A DNA stretch of 34,715 nucleotides from Cytophagales bacterium (GCA_016124425.1 WGNT01000028.1:1-34715); one strand, 5' to 3'. Counted from the stretch's first letter, positions 1 through 7,325 are shown. The notes: a model not told the origin generated them from the letters alone. Numbers and translations are program-made.

Positions 1-528
1 ATGGGGTGCTGTAAATATAAAAATCCGCCGATTGCAGAAATCAGGATTAGGGCAAGAAATAGGATCATGGTGCGTTTAAGTAACCTCAGGAATAGCTTCA
101 TTGATGGTAAATGTACGCATTGTCCCATTACCCGGGGGGTCAAAAAATTATTTTTTAATCGTGTAGCCTTTCTCAACCTATTTGTGTCTGACGAATGTAG
201 CGCTTATTTTAATTTGAAATTACACCCTATGAAAAGCGATAGGTGATATTTCTTCTATTGTTCCTATCAGGGTGCCTAGGCACTAAAACGAAGGAAATCC
301 TTTAAGAGAGTTCCCGAGAGACCTTCAAGGTTTCAAAAACCTTGAAGGTCCTTTCCGAGATTCCGCAGTGCAATCTCCCAGGTCGATCGATTTAAAAATG
401 CTTCACCTAATCCCCGAAGGATAACAAAATACTCCTTAAGCCTCAGTTTGGCCATGTTTTTGAATTTTCATTTAATACATGAAGCCTGCATGGGGTAGTG
501 TAGGTCCACCCAGAAAGATAAAGACGTC
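1..528. other. Gene-poor left edge
   Basis: No recognisable gene. An 81-codon open frame at 1-246 has no family resemblance and no promoter I can see, so it is not called. The only clear structure is the perfect hairpin at 320-350, listed separately. The stretch ends at the DUF2945 gene. Confidence 0.5.
320..350. repeat. Perfect 14-bp intergenic palindrome
   Basis: GACCTTCAAGGTTT at 320-333 pairs perfectly with AAACCTTGAAGGTC at 337-350 across a 3-nt loop. No T-run follows, so it is not a typical terminator. From memory, ACCTTCAAGGTTTT-type palindromes are a common dispersed intergenic repeat in Bacteroidota. I infer a REP-like element. Only one copy is seen in this window. Confidence 0.75.
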
Positions 529-747
529 ATGGCTATTAACAAAGGAGACAAAGTAAAATGGAAATGGGGACAGGGGTATGCCGAAGGTGAAGTGGAAAAA
601 ACATACTCCGAATCGACAACCCGTAAAATCAAAGGATCCGAAATCACACGCAACGGCTCCAAAGACAACAAAGCACTGTATATAAAACAGGAAGATGGAG
701 ATGCAGTGCTTAAACTGGAAAGTGAAGTAGAAAAGATTAACGGATAG
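529..747 (+). CDS. DUF2945 (HVA1/TUDOR-like) small protein
   Basis: A 72-aa protein starting MAINKGDKVKWKWGQGYAEG. The GDKVKWKWG...G.V sequence near residues 6-22 and the later ...ALYIKQEDGDAVLKLESEV stretch match the DUF2945 / hypervirulence-associated TUDOR-domain family, which is usually 60-75 aa, so the gene looks complete. It is a small charged cytoplasmic beta-barrel protein whose biochemical role is not established; nucleic-acid or protein-tail binding has been suggested from the fold. It stands alone, with the hairpin upstream and repeat copy A about 90 bp downstream. Start chosen at the only ATG that gives the complete domain. Confidence 0.85.
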   Translation: MAINKGDKVKWKWGQGYAEGEVEKTYSESTTRKIKGSEITRNGSKDNKALYIKQEDGDAVLKLESEVEKING

Positions 748-835
748 GTTTTTTTGAAAAGAGCATAAAGCTGCCATTCTGGGTCTAGGCGGCGACTTTT
801 CTCCCAGGATGCTACCGAGTAATTTTTGACAATCC

Positions 836-1310
836 AGCTTAGTAGAACAGCATCGAAATCTGAGACAGAAGGGGGTTAGCCCTGACATCTTTCTGCTGCG
901 GCAATTAGCGCAAATACCCAGTAGCTATTCAGACCGGAATAGTCGCAGAAGAAAAATGGAATCGGAAGAAAAATACCCGGATCAGGGTATTTTTTCGGAC
1001 TAAAGAAACCCTTACCTTGATTCAAAAATAAAATCCAATAACAGATACCCCAGCACATGAATAGGCAAAAAAGGGGAAATCTATTGGTAAGCTCAATATC
1101 CTGTACCGGAAGCGTAACTTTCTGAGCAAATGCGACAATAGACCTAAATTAGATGGCTATTCTGTAAATGTAGAGGAAGGTAAATCAAGTGTAAAAAGAA
1201 TTCCCCAAATACATAAGATATATGAGGATAATGAGAAAACCTGTGGATATTGGAAATATAGGCGCTATAATGCGACAACGAGTTGCGTATATACGATTGT
1301 TGCAGGTCAG
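836..1310. repeat. Composite repeat, copy A (right part)
   Basis: About 475 bp that aligns with 4998-5470 (copy C) almost end to end at roughly 80-85 % by eye, starting at AGCTTAGTAGAACAGCAT. The first about 165 bp also align with copy B at 3034-3208. Shared landmarks are GGCGTTAGCCCTGACATC-type sequence, TTCTGCTGCGGCAATTAGCG, and a hairpin AAAAATACCC/GGGTATTTTT near 971-996 followed by T residues, which could stop transcription. The right end is GTTGCAGG, complementary to the CCTGCAA bordering the left end of copy C. No intact ORF is shared by the copies, so this is a non-coding or fossil element. The Rpn gene starts 87 bp beyond it. Confidence 0.8.
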
Positions 1311-1353
1311 CTAAAAAAACACCGCCCTTAACCATAGAGCGCTGAAAATTGGC

Positions 1354-1361
1354 TATCTTTG
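1354..1361 (+). promoter_or_regulatory. Putative -7 box for the Rpn gene
   Basis: TATCTTTG fits the Bacteroidota -7 consensus TAnnTTTG and lies 35 bp before the ATG at 1397. I do not see a good TTG -33 element at the usual distance, so the call rests on the -7 box and position. Confidence 0.45.
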
Positions 1362-1396
1362 TAAGTATAACCCAATGAGTTTTTAACCTTCTGATA

Positions 1397-2221
1397 ATGA
1401 GTGCTTTGAAAGATAAATACATCAATCCGTTGACGGATTTTGGCTTCAAAAAGCTACTTGGATCGGAGCCGAACAAGATTCTGTTAATCGATTTTTTGAA
1501 CCAGATCCTGCCGGACAAGCACCAGATCAGTGACTTGACTTATGCCAGGACCGAACAACTCGGCTTGAACGAACTGGATCGCAAAGCGATATTTGACCTG
1601 TATTGCACTGGAGAGTCCGGAGAGCGATTTATCGTAGAGTTGCAGAAAGCCAATCAGAATTTTTTCAAAGACCGAAGTATTTACTACGCTTCTTTTCCGA
1701 TTCAGGAGCAGGCGCAAAAAGGAGACTGGGACTACCGCTTGGACCCGGTTTACACCGTTGGTATTCTGGATTTTATCTTCGACGACCACAAATCGGAAGA
1801 AGAACTGCTGCACATAGTGGAATTGAAAAACCAGCGCTGTGAAGTGTTTTATGATAAGCTGAAATTTATCTATATCGAACTCCCGAAATTCAAAAAGCAG
1901 GAAGCCGAATTGGAGACGCAATTCGACAAGTGGTTGTTTGTGTTCCGGCACCTGTCGAGCTTGCAAAATCGCCCACAACAATTACAGGATAAGATCTTTC
2001 AGCGTTTATTTGAAGCGGCGGAGATCGCGAAATTTTCGGTGGAAGAAAGAGAGGCTTACGAAGATAGCCTGAAATACTACCGGGATCTAAAAAATGTGGT
2101 AGACACTTCAAGAATGGAAGGGATTAAAGAAGTCGCTAAGAAGATGAAAGAGAAAGGGATGTCAGACTTGGATATTTCAGAATTGACTGGATTAACTGAT
2201 GATGAAATCAAAGAATTATAG
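1397..2221 (+). CDS. Rpn family recombination-promoting nuclease / PD-(D/E)XK transposase-like
   Basis: A 274-aa protein of the PD-(D/E)XK nuclease family transposase group (Rpn/PF12784). Diagnostic features: the N-terminal INPLTDFGFKKLLGSE (residues 9-24), then the nuclease core with Asp67 (IFDLYC) and Glu81-x-Gln83 (FIVELQ), the expected D...ExQ metal-binding set. The C-terminal part is helical and ends in a short helix-turn-helix-like segment (DLDISELTGLTDDEIKEL), usual for the family. E. coli Rpn members are DNA endonucleases that promote RecA-independent recombination; some are now discussed as phage-defence or mobile elements. The gene has full family length and no defect. It lies between repeat copy A and an attC-like site, so it may itself be a mobile cassette (inference). 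Confidence 0.9.
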   Translation: MSALKDKYINPLTDFGFKKLLGSEPNKILLIDFLNQILPDKHQISDLTYARTEQLGLNELDRKAIFDLYCTGESGERFIVELQKANQNFFKDRSIYYASFPIQEQAQKGDWDYRLDPVYTVGILDFIFDDHKSEEELLHIVELKNQRCEVFYDKLKFIYIELPKFKKQEAELETQFDKWLFVFRHLSSLQNRPQQLQDKIFQRLFEAAEIAKFSVEEREAYEDSLKYYRDLKNVVDTSRMEGIKEVAKKMKEKGMSDLDISELTGLTDDEIKEL

Positions 2222-2311
2222 AAAACACCGGCCTGCAACACCGCAGCTACGCCAATACCCCTCCATACGTCGGCTACTGCGTAGCTGCTCACGTTGTGGC
2301 CAATTTGAAAA
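2222..2311. other. attC-like cassette recombination site
   Basis: A 90-bp gene-free stretch with nested inverted repeats. The outer arms are GGCCTGCAAC (2230-2239) and GTTGTGGCC near 2294-2302, complementary apart from one bulge. The inner arms are GCAGCTACGC and GCGTAGCTGC, a perfect 10-bp match. It sits exactly between the stop of the Rpn gene and the ATG of the next gene. This layout recalls integron attC sites; sites ending ACGTTGTGGSCAAT in front of small orphan genes are, from memory, common in Bacteroidota. The core differs from canonical GTTRRRY, and no integron integrase is in the window. Confidence 0.55.
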
Positions 2312-2868
2312 ATGACAAGAATAGCATTTATACTGACCGTTGGACTTTTTATTTCAAGTTGTAATAACGTGAAAACGACTTCCTCTGAATCAATTCCAGA
2401 AATGATGCAACCAAATTGGACAGGACTAAACATTGAAAGCTTTCCTGTAAAATTCGGACAGATATTGAAGTTTGATAGTGACAGTGCAAAAATAACAGCT
2501 ATAGTCCTGGACTTTAGTGAAGACGAAGGTGGACAATGGATTGGAGTAAGCTTCATTGACCAAAATCGACTTTTCGGAAGACAAATTCCAAGCGGGATGA
2601 TTAACACAAATGTCTTGACCTTCTTGACTTGACATATGTTAAAAAAGACGCTCTAACTGACTATGAAGTCGTAGAAACAATTACAGTCAATAAAACGAAA
2701 GTTGGAATTGGTTCTAAAAGTCCTGCGATAACCTTATCTGAAATTAAAAGAGATTTTGACAAGGGAATTGAACAAAGAAAAAAAGAACAAACCCCTTGTG
2801 ACAAAGGATTGACAGATTTAAACCCAGTAAGGGAATGCTATTTTGACATTGAAAAAATAAAAAACTAG
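2312..2868 (+). pseudogene. Frameshifted small lipoprotein gene (unknown family)
   Basis: Two overlapping frames make one protein of about 185 aa. The first part (2312-2632) starts MTRIAFILTVGLFISSC, a lipoprotein signal with Cys17, and contains WTGLNIESFPVKFGQILKF. The second part reads CLDLLDLTYVKKDALTDYE and ends NPVRECYFDIEKIKN, stop at 2866-2868. The first frame stops at 2630-2632, while the second frame is clearly coding from about 2611 and its only apparent start is a TTG inside this region. A one-base loss in the AAA at 2608-2610 would join the frames. I do not know the function. As an envelope lipoprotein in a cassette-like position it is accessory. Either a true pseudogene or a homopolymer sequencing error. 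Confidence 0.7.
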
Positions 2869-2876
2869 CCACAATC

Positions 2877-3208
2877 GAGTAGCCGGCCCCGTCAGCCATT
2901 AGCTGAGGAGGCGCACCGCTCACAATTTACCCCGAGCATCGCCTGGGTGCGACTAGAAGTCGCTTTTATAACTGTTTTAACGTTCCCTGCACGATTAAAC
3001 CTTATCTTCCAGCCCAGGGGCGTAGCCCTGATATCGTAGTAGAACAGCATCAAAATTTAGGACGAAGGGGCGTTAGCCCTGACATCTTTCTGCTGCGGCA
3101 ATTAGCGCAAATACCCAGTAGCTCTTTAGACCGGAATAGTCGCAGAAGAAAAATGGAATCGGAAGAAAAATACCCGTATCAGGGTATTTTTTCAGACTAA
3201 AGAAACCA
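2877..3208. repeat. Composite repeat, copy B (left part)
   Basis: About 330 bp aligning with 4835-5170 (copy C). Shared landmarks are CGGCCCCGTCAGCCATTAGC, CCCTGCACGATTAAACC, AGTAGAACAGCAT, TTCTGCTGCGGCAATTAGCG and the AAAAATACCC/GGGTATTTTT hairpin. Similarity ends just after the hairpin (CTAAAGAAACC), so the right half found in copies A and C is missing. The left end abuts TAGCCACAAT, which resembles the left arm of an attC-like site directly behind the lipoprotein stop. The remaining 150 bp to the antitoxin gene show nothing else except its promoter. Confidence 0.8.
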
Positions 3209-3329
3209 TTCCAAATCTAAGAGATCTCACAAGCTTTTGATCTTGGCGTTTTTTTAGCGAGATCCCCCGCTTAGCTGTAATGTTTCAAGAATTCACCGGA
3301 AATTCAGCATGGTGTTTGATACTTTTCAA

Positions 3330-3337
3330 TACTTTTG
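3330..3337 (+). promoter_or_regulatory. Putative -7 box for antitoxin/toxin pair
   Basis: TACTTTTG matches TAnnTTTG and lies 24 bp before the ATG at 3362. It overlaps an upstream in-frame TTG at 3335, which argues that translation starts at 3362 rather than at that TTG. Confidence 0.45.
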
Positions 3338-3361
3338 TATAGGGCATTTAAATCAATAAAA

Positions 3362-3586
3362 ATGGACAGAATAACGATTTATCCGAAAAACGAAAAACAA
3401 AAATCTTTGCTTACCTCTTTGTTGGAAGAAATGAAGGTTCGTTTTGAAATTGGAAAATATGACGAGCCAGTATTATTGAGCGAAAATGATTACTTCGCCA
3501 AAATAGATAAATCCCTTAAACAAGCAGAATCAGGAAAGACAATAAAGATTGGAAAAGATCAACAGAAAGATTTGTTAGGTTTATGA
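3362..3586 (+). CDS. YoeB-type module antitoxin (DUF2683-like)
   Basis: A 74-aa protein starting MDRITIYPKNEKQKSLLTSL, with a helical charged C-terminus (YFAKIDKSLKQAESGKTIKI). Small proteins of this type precede Txe/YoeB toxins in Bacteroidota. Its role is to bind and neutralise the downstream toxin and probably to repress its own promoter (family knowledge, not visible here). The stop TGA overlaps the toxin ATG (ATGA at 3583-3586), a typical translational coupling. It is intact, whereas the toxin is broken. A longer in-frame start at 3335 lies inside the promoter box and is rejected. Confidence 0.75.
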   Translation: MDRITIYPKNEKQKSLLTSLLEEMKVRFEIGKYDEPVLLSENDYFAKIDKSLKQAESGKTIKIGKDQQKDLLGL

Positions 3587-3852
3587 GTTATACCTTAGAA
3601 TTGACTGATGAAGCTATTTCTGACATTGCGAAGCACAGAAAGGTAGGGGATAAAAAAGTCCTCATTAAGATTGATAAACTTTTAGATGAGTTGCGGGAGC
3701 ACCCGACAGAGGGAACGGGAAAACCCGAAAAGCTTAAACACTAAGAAGTAGCAACTTGGTCCCGGAGAATAACAACTAAACATAGATTGGTATATAGAAT
3801 TGAAAATGAAATCGAGCATGACGAGATCGTCACACGTGGGATGATTATCTAA
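3583..3852 (+). pseudogene. Txe/YoeB-family toxin, premature stop
   Basis: The frame from 3583 reads MSYTLELTDEAISDIAKHRK, then ...ELREHPTEGTGKPEKLKH, a TAA at 3742-3744 (codon 54), and continues in the same frame as EVATWSRRITTKHRLVYRIE to a stop at 3850-3852. WSRRI..KHRLVY is the conserved catalytic and RNA-binding stretch of YoeB-type ribosome-dependent mRNA interferases, with Arg and His residues in the usual order. The normal residue after LKH is usually aromatic, so a Tyr codon to TAA change fits. The usual C-terminal HYDD-like ending is also absent or shifted. The full toxin cannot be made without readthrough. Confidence 0.8.
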
Positions 3853-4264
3853 GCGAGATTCCATGTGACCTTTAAGAAACAATTATATACACATGAAAAT
3901 GTGGTTGTTCTAGTTCTTGCATTTTGGGGGCATTATGGTGATAAATAAGTATCCTCTTGATTTTCAAACAAAATACCTGTTACCTTTGGATAGAACTAGA
4001 TCATTGTGACGGGGAACACTTCCTCATAGGCAACTGTCATACAACTATTAACGAACAACCAACTTCGAATGAAAATAAACGCGAGGTAACAGTTGCTATA
4101 ACACGGATACAGGAAAATTCAACCAAGCAGGCTCGAGTGAACTTCTTTGGCACGATTTTCTGTTTTTGATAAAAGAAAGTATCACTAGAGATAAATTTTA
4201 TAATGCTGAACTTTCTCAAATATTAATAGAAATTGCCAATAAAATCGCTAAACCACCTTATTTT
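3853..4264. other. Gene-free gap between toxin modules
   Basis: About 410 bp between the broken YoeB gene and the Doc antitoxin. A 70-codon frame at 3957-4169 has no recognisable features and lacks a promoter. The frame leading into the antitoxin is open back to a TTG at 4166 but looks non-coding before the ATG at 4265. I see no repeat or strong hairpin. Confidence 0.4.
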
Positions 4265-4444
4265 ATGGAACTTAAACAAGAAATCGCACAAATTGTGGAT
4301 AAATTACCCAACGAAGTGTTGGGCGAACTTTTGCAATATCTTCGCCAAGTTGAAAAAACGACAATAGAGAAAATGCGGCTTTCGCTAAACTTGAACACAA
4401 TTTTGACAGAAGACCGAGATTTACTTGAAAAATTGGCGAAATGA
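4265..4444 (+). CDS. Doc-module antitoxin-like small protein
   Basis: A 59-aa protein (MELKQEIAQIVDKLPNEVLG...) with helical IDKLP..VL.ELLQYLRQVEK and a C-terminal LNTILTEDRDLLEKLAK. Proteins with this pattern sit directly in front of Doc-type Fic toxins in Bacteroidota. The C-terminal helix is the likely toxin-binding part (inference). The stop overlaps the next start (ATGA at 4441-4444). Start chosen at ATG 4265 because the upstream extension from a TTG at 4166 does not look like the family. Intact, unlike its toxin. Confidence 0.7.
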   Translation: MELKQEIAQIVDKLPNEVLGELLQYLRQVEKTTIEKMRLSLNLNTILTEDRDLLEKLAK

Positions 4445-4817
4445 TAGACTACCAAGAAGTTCTTGGAATTCATCAAGTTTTGATACGGGAGTTTGGCGGT
4501 TCACAAGGTGTGAGAGATGAAAACGGACTAAAATCTGCACTTGAACGACCTTTTAGCGGTTTTGGTGAAACAGAGTTTTACCCTAATCCCGAAGAAAAAG
4601 CTGGTGCAATTTTAGAAAGTATTGTCAAAATCACCCTTTTATAGACGGCAACAAAAGGACAGGCTACGTTTTGATGCGTTTGGTTTTAATGAACTTTGGC
4701 AAGGACATACAAGCCAAACTAGACGAGAAATACGACTTTATTATCGCAGTAGCATCGGGACAACTTGACTTTCAAGAGATTGTAACTTGGATAAAGCAAC
4801 GAACTACGAACAAATAG
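4441..4817 (+). pseudogene. doc: Doc-type Fic toxin, frameshifted
   Basis: The first frame (4441-4644) reads MIDYQEVLGIHQVLIREFGG, ...RDENGLKSALERP, then ...ESIVK, and runs into a stop at 4642. Another frame continues NHPFIDGNKRTGYVLMRLVL and ends WIKQRTTNK with stop at 4815-4817. HPFIDGNKRTG is the Fic/Doc catalytic motif (HxFx[D/N]GNKR). Doc phosphorylates EF-Tu in phage P1 and stops translation. Adding one A to the AAAA at 4627-4630 restores VKNHPFIDGNKR and a normal protein of about 125 aa. As written, the active site is out of frame, so the toxin is inactive unless the base is a sequencing error. Confidence 0.85.
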
Positions 4818-4834
4818 AAATGCCAGCCTGCAAT

Positions 4835-5470
4835 GAGTAGACGGCCCCGTCAGCCATTAGCTGACGAGAAGCGCCTCTCACAGTTTACCCCGAGCATCCG
4901 GGCCAACCTGGTGCGAGAAGAAGTCGCTTTGATAACTGGTTAACGCTCCCTGCACGATTAAACCATATCTTCCACCCAAGCGACTAAGCCCTGATAGCTT
5001 AGTAGAACAGCATAGAAATTTGGGACAGAGGGGCGTTAGCCCTGACATCTTTCTGCTGCGGCAATTAGCGCAAATAACCAGTAACGCATTGTGCCGGAAT
5101 AGTTGCAGAAGAAAAATGGAATCGGAGGAAAAATACCCCGATCAGGTTATTTTTTCGGACCAAAGAAACCCTTACCTTGATTCAAAAGTAAAATCCAATA
5201 ACAGATACCCCAGCACATGGATAGGCTACCATAGGGAAATCTAGTGGTAAGCTCAAGATCCTGTACCGGAAGCGTATCTTGTCTGGGCAAACGCGACAAC
5301 AGACGTTAATTAGATGGCTATTTTGTAAGTGTCGAGGAAAGTAAAAGTAGTGTAATAAGCATGCCCAAAATGCCGATAAAATCCTATGGTAATGGAAAAA
5401 CCTGTAGACATTGGAAATATAGACGCTATAATGCGAAACTGAGTTGCACATATACAATTGGTAAGCCATT
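4835..5470. repeat. Composite repeat, copy C (longest copy)
   Basis: About 635 bp covering both the left half (shared with copy B) and the right half (shared with copy A). The left end follows GCCTGCAAT, just behind the broken doc gene, like the left arm of the attC-like site at 2230. The hairpin is degenerate here (AAAAATACCCCGATCAGGTT). The right end, ...GAGTTGCACATATACAATTG, corresponds to GAGTTGCGTATATACGATTG in copy A. Stop codons interrupt all frames and no ORF is shared between copies. From 5471 to 5661 there is nothing else recognisable. Confidence 0.8.
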
Positions 5471-5661
5471 GGGTAGACGCTGGGACTGAAATTCGGGGCT
5501 GATAGTTCTGAAATTTTTCCTCGCGGAATTGAACTCAGCAACTAACATCTAAATGTTATAGGGTTAATATGATAAAATTACATACTGACAATTATTTGAT
5601 AATCAATGTCAAATTTGGACGTTAGTCTGTATTGGAAATTTAGTAACCATACTAAAGTTTT

Positions 5662-6175
5662 ATGAATAGCGATACAATAAAACCAGTTCTTAATCCATTT
5701 GTGCTTTTACTAAAAATTTCCACCATTATACTTTTTGGCGGATTATTGATTCATGCGGTTAAGATTATTGCAATACGACCAAAGGATTATATTTCCCCTG
5801 AAATTAATACCTGGTATTTTCGTTTTTTTCTTACTTAGTTATGTAGTTATTCTAACTATGTATGATTTAAAAAATAGCTTGAAATTTGTAACTTTTAGCA
5901 AACATGAAGTTTATGTGTTTTATCCACTAAGACTTAAAAGAGTACGGTATGACAAAGGAGAAATTCGTGGATTTACAACCTGTGAAATCCGATATAACAT
6001 TAATTCTCTGATTTTATATACCTTCAATAATAAAATTATTGAGTTTACGTCTAAAGATATTTTTGGCTTTAAAAGTGTTTCCAAGTATCTGAAAAGAAAT
6101 TTTAATTATTTAGGCGAAGAGCATTTTTTACCAAATACATGGATAGGACGAAAATATAAGTATCAGAATAAATAA
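5662..6175 (+). pseudogene. Frameshifted small membrane protein (unknown)
   Basis: Frame one, from ATG 5662, reads MNSDTIKPVLNPFVLLLKIS with a membrane segment IILFGGLLIHAV, and stops at 5836-5838 (58 codons). Frame two continues FFLLSYVVILTMYDLKNSLK and ends GRKYKYQNK, stop at 6173-6175. Joining them at the seven-T run near 5824-5829 (one base too many) gives a protein of about 170 aa with two N-terminal membrane segments and a basic beta-rich cytoplasmic domain. This resembles PH-like membrane proteins of unknown function, but I cannot name the family. It lies between repeat C and an attC-like site, so it is another cassette-type gene. Confidence 0.6.
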
Positions 6176-6179
6176 GAAA

Positions 6180-6345
6180 ACGGCTTACAACAAAAACTAA
6201 AACAGCCATGCCTTCACTTAACCGGACTGGAAAGGTAATCCCGATCTATAACCCTGCGTCATATCGGACGCCTTTGTACCTTAAACCACGGTGTTTAGCA
6301 AGTCGTTAGCGGTCATGCCTGAAAACAACAATCAAATAAAAAATT
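6180..6345. other. attC-like cassette site (GTTAGCGGTCAT type)
   Basis: A gene-free segment of about 165 bp between the frameshifted membrane protein and the GNAT fragment. It begins CGGCTTACAACA and ends AAGTCGTTAGCGGTCATG. From memory, ACCGCTAACA...CGTTAGCGGTCAT boundaries flank small orphan genes in many Flavobacteriia and Cytophagia. The two ends are only partly complementary here, so the site may be degenerate. Confidence 0.4.
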
Positions 6346-6348
6346 GAA

Positions 6349-6660
6349 ATGAAACTCTTGCCGATAAAAAAAAGCCCTGATGAAAACAAAGAATTTATCA
6401 ATAATCCTTTGTGCCAAGACACAATTTACATGACTCTTGACTTCTACAAGAAAACTGGCTTTATACCACCCTGGATTTGTTATTTTGCCAAACAAGATGG
6501 CAATTTGGTTACTTATCGTCGTTCTTCGCCTATTCCATCTTTCCACAAAAGGAAAATTACCATCCCCCAATTTCGGAATTGTTTGCCGCTCCGAAGGGGA
6601 GATAGCAACCGATTAGGGGTTTGGCGTGGTTTTAAAAGTTTAGGTATCTTTACGTTTTAA
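6349..6660 (+). pseudogene. Truncated GNAT-like acetyltransferase
   Basis: Residues 1-53 (MKLLPIKKSPDENKEFINNP, ...TIYMTLDFYKKTGFIPPWIC, YFAKQDGNLV) resemble the start of a small Bacteroidota GNAT N-acetyltransferase family. After residue 53 the frame turns into an unrelated basic sequence (TYRRSSPIPSFHKRK...), without the acetyl-CoA-binding R/Q-x-x-G-x-G/A motif. The 103-aa frame is therefore a fusion of an N-terminal fragment with non-homologous DNA from about 6508, and cannot be an active enzyme. The family assignment is from memory of similar proteins. Confidence 0.55.
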
Positions 6661-6977
6661 TATAGGGATCGATCACATTCAAGAACTTTCTGCTTTTTTT
6701 ACTTCCCTATCCATTTACCCTTTTCAACTTTTAATGGTCATAAAGCACCAAAGAAAGGAATATAGAAAATAAAGTGAACGTAAAAGCATAATAATTGTCC
6801 AGCTTCCAGTTTTTTAAATAGTTTACATTGGCATCAAACTAACAAATATTCCTGTTAATTCTCAAAAATCCCAAATTTCCATTCCTACATCGCTCAATAA
6901 ATGCGGACAGGCCGACGGAAAATCTATTAGTCAAGCCCAAAAGGCCGGAAAAATTCTAATACCTTCTAACTTTAAAG
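6661..6977. other. Convergent intergenic region
   Basis: About 317 bp between the GNAT fragment (+) and the last gene of the Rhs locus (-). I see no gene, strong hairpin or repeat here. Confidence 0.4.
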
Positions 6978-7241
6978 TCAAAATTTAGGATGTTTTCTAT
7001 TTTTGGTAAACATCTTCCCTATATTTCTGACCTTACTGAAAGGAGAAATACTATAATAGGTAACCACCAAAAATATTATCCCCGCCAAAACCAACAGATG
7101 ACCGCCATATCCAGATACCATCTTTGTTCTAGAGTTTATACCGATACCAACCATTCCTTTGGCAATCATGGCTCCCCCCATTAGGATAAACATAATGGAC
7201 ATAATCAATGGGAAAAGAAAAAGGTTATTATTTTTAGACAT
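6978..7241 (-). CDS. Small two-TM protein TM', Rhs-locus paralogue
   Basis: An 87-aa protein (MSKNNNLFLFPLIMSIMFIL...) with two hydrophobic segments, residues about 8-30 and 49-64, joined by a loop containing MVSGYGGHLL, and a basic tail. It is clearly paralogous to the 86-aa protein at 8242-8502: SGYGGHLL, VTYYS.SPFSKVRN and the spacing are shared. Function unknown; no family recognised. It lies 15 bp downstream of a 22-codon remnant of the 129-aa family, just as its paralogue lies 2 bp downstream of the intact 129-aa gene. The ancestral unit was therefore 129-aa gene plus TM gene. A membrane immunity or accessory role in an Rhs locus is inference. Confidence 0.7.
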   Translation of the reverse strand: MSKNNNLFLFPLIMSIMFILMGGAMIAKGMVGIGINSRTKMVSGYGGHLLVLAGIIFLVVTYYSISPFSKVRNIGKMFTKNRKHPKF

Positions 7242-7256
7242 AATTTAGTTTAAATG

Positions 7257-7325
7257 TTAACTAGCTTTCTCTATTAAATATTTTAAACTAGCATTAAATG
7301 GCTTATGAACCTCTTGCTCCAACAT
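7257..7325 (-). pseudogene. Displaced 3' tail of a 129-aa-family gene
   Basis: Reading downwards from 7325: MLEQEVHKPFNASLKYLIEK then AS and stop (7257-7259). This aligns with TEVHKAFNNSLKYLKYSSER at the C-terminus of the intact 129-aa protein, also at DNA level. Its ATG overlaps the stop of the preceding YwqK-like gene (TGATG at 7323-7327), so it could still be translated by re-initiation as a 22-aa peptide. The rest of the ancestral gene is gone, replaced by the YwqK-like gene upstream. Confidence 0.75.

Noticed and set aside
1-246. 81-codon frame at the left edge
   Set aside because: No family resemblance, odd composition, no promoter seen; could be chance or the end of something outside the window.
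320-350. Rho-independent terminator
   Set aside because: Perfect stem but no following T-run on either strand and no gene ending just before it.
472-888. Antisense frame of 138 codons over DUF2945 and its surroundings
   Set aside because: Runs opposite a clear DUF2945 gene and reads as low-complexity Phe-rich sequence.
3957-4169. 70-codon frame between the toxin modules
   Set aside because: No recognisable motif and no promoter; probably chance.
836-5470. CRISPR array
   Set aside because: The repeats are hundreds of bases long, only three copies, irregular spacing and no cas genes.
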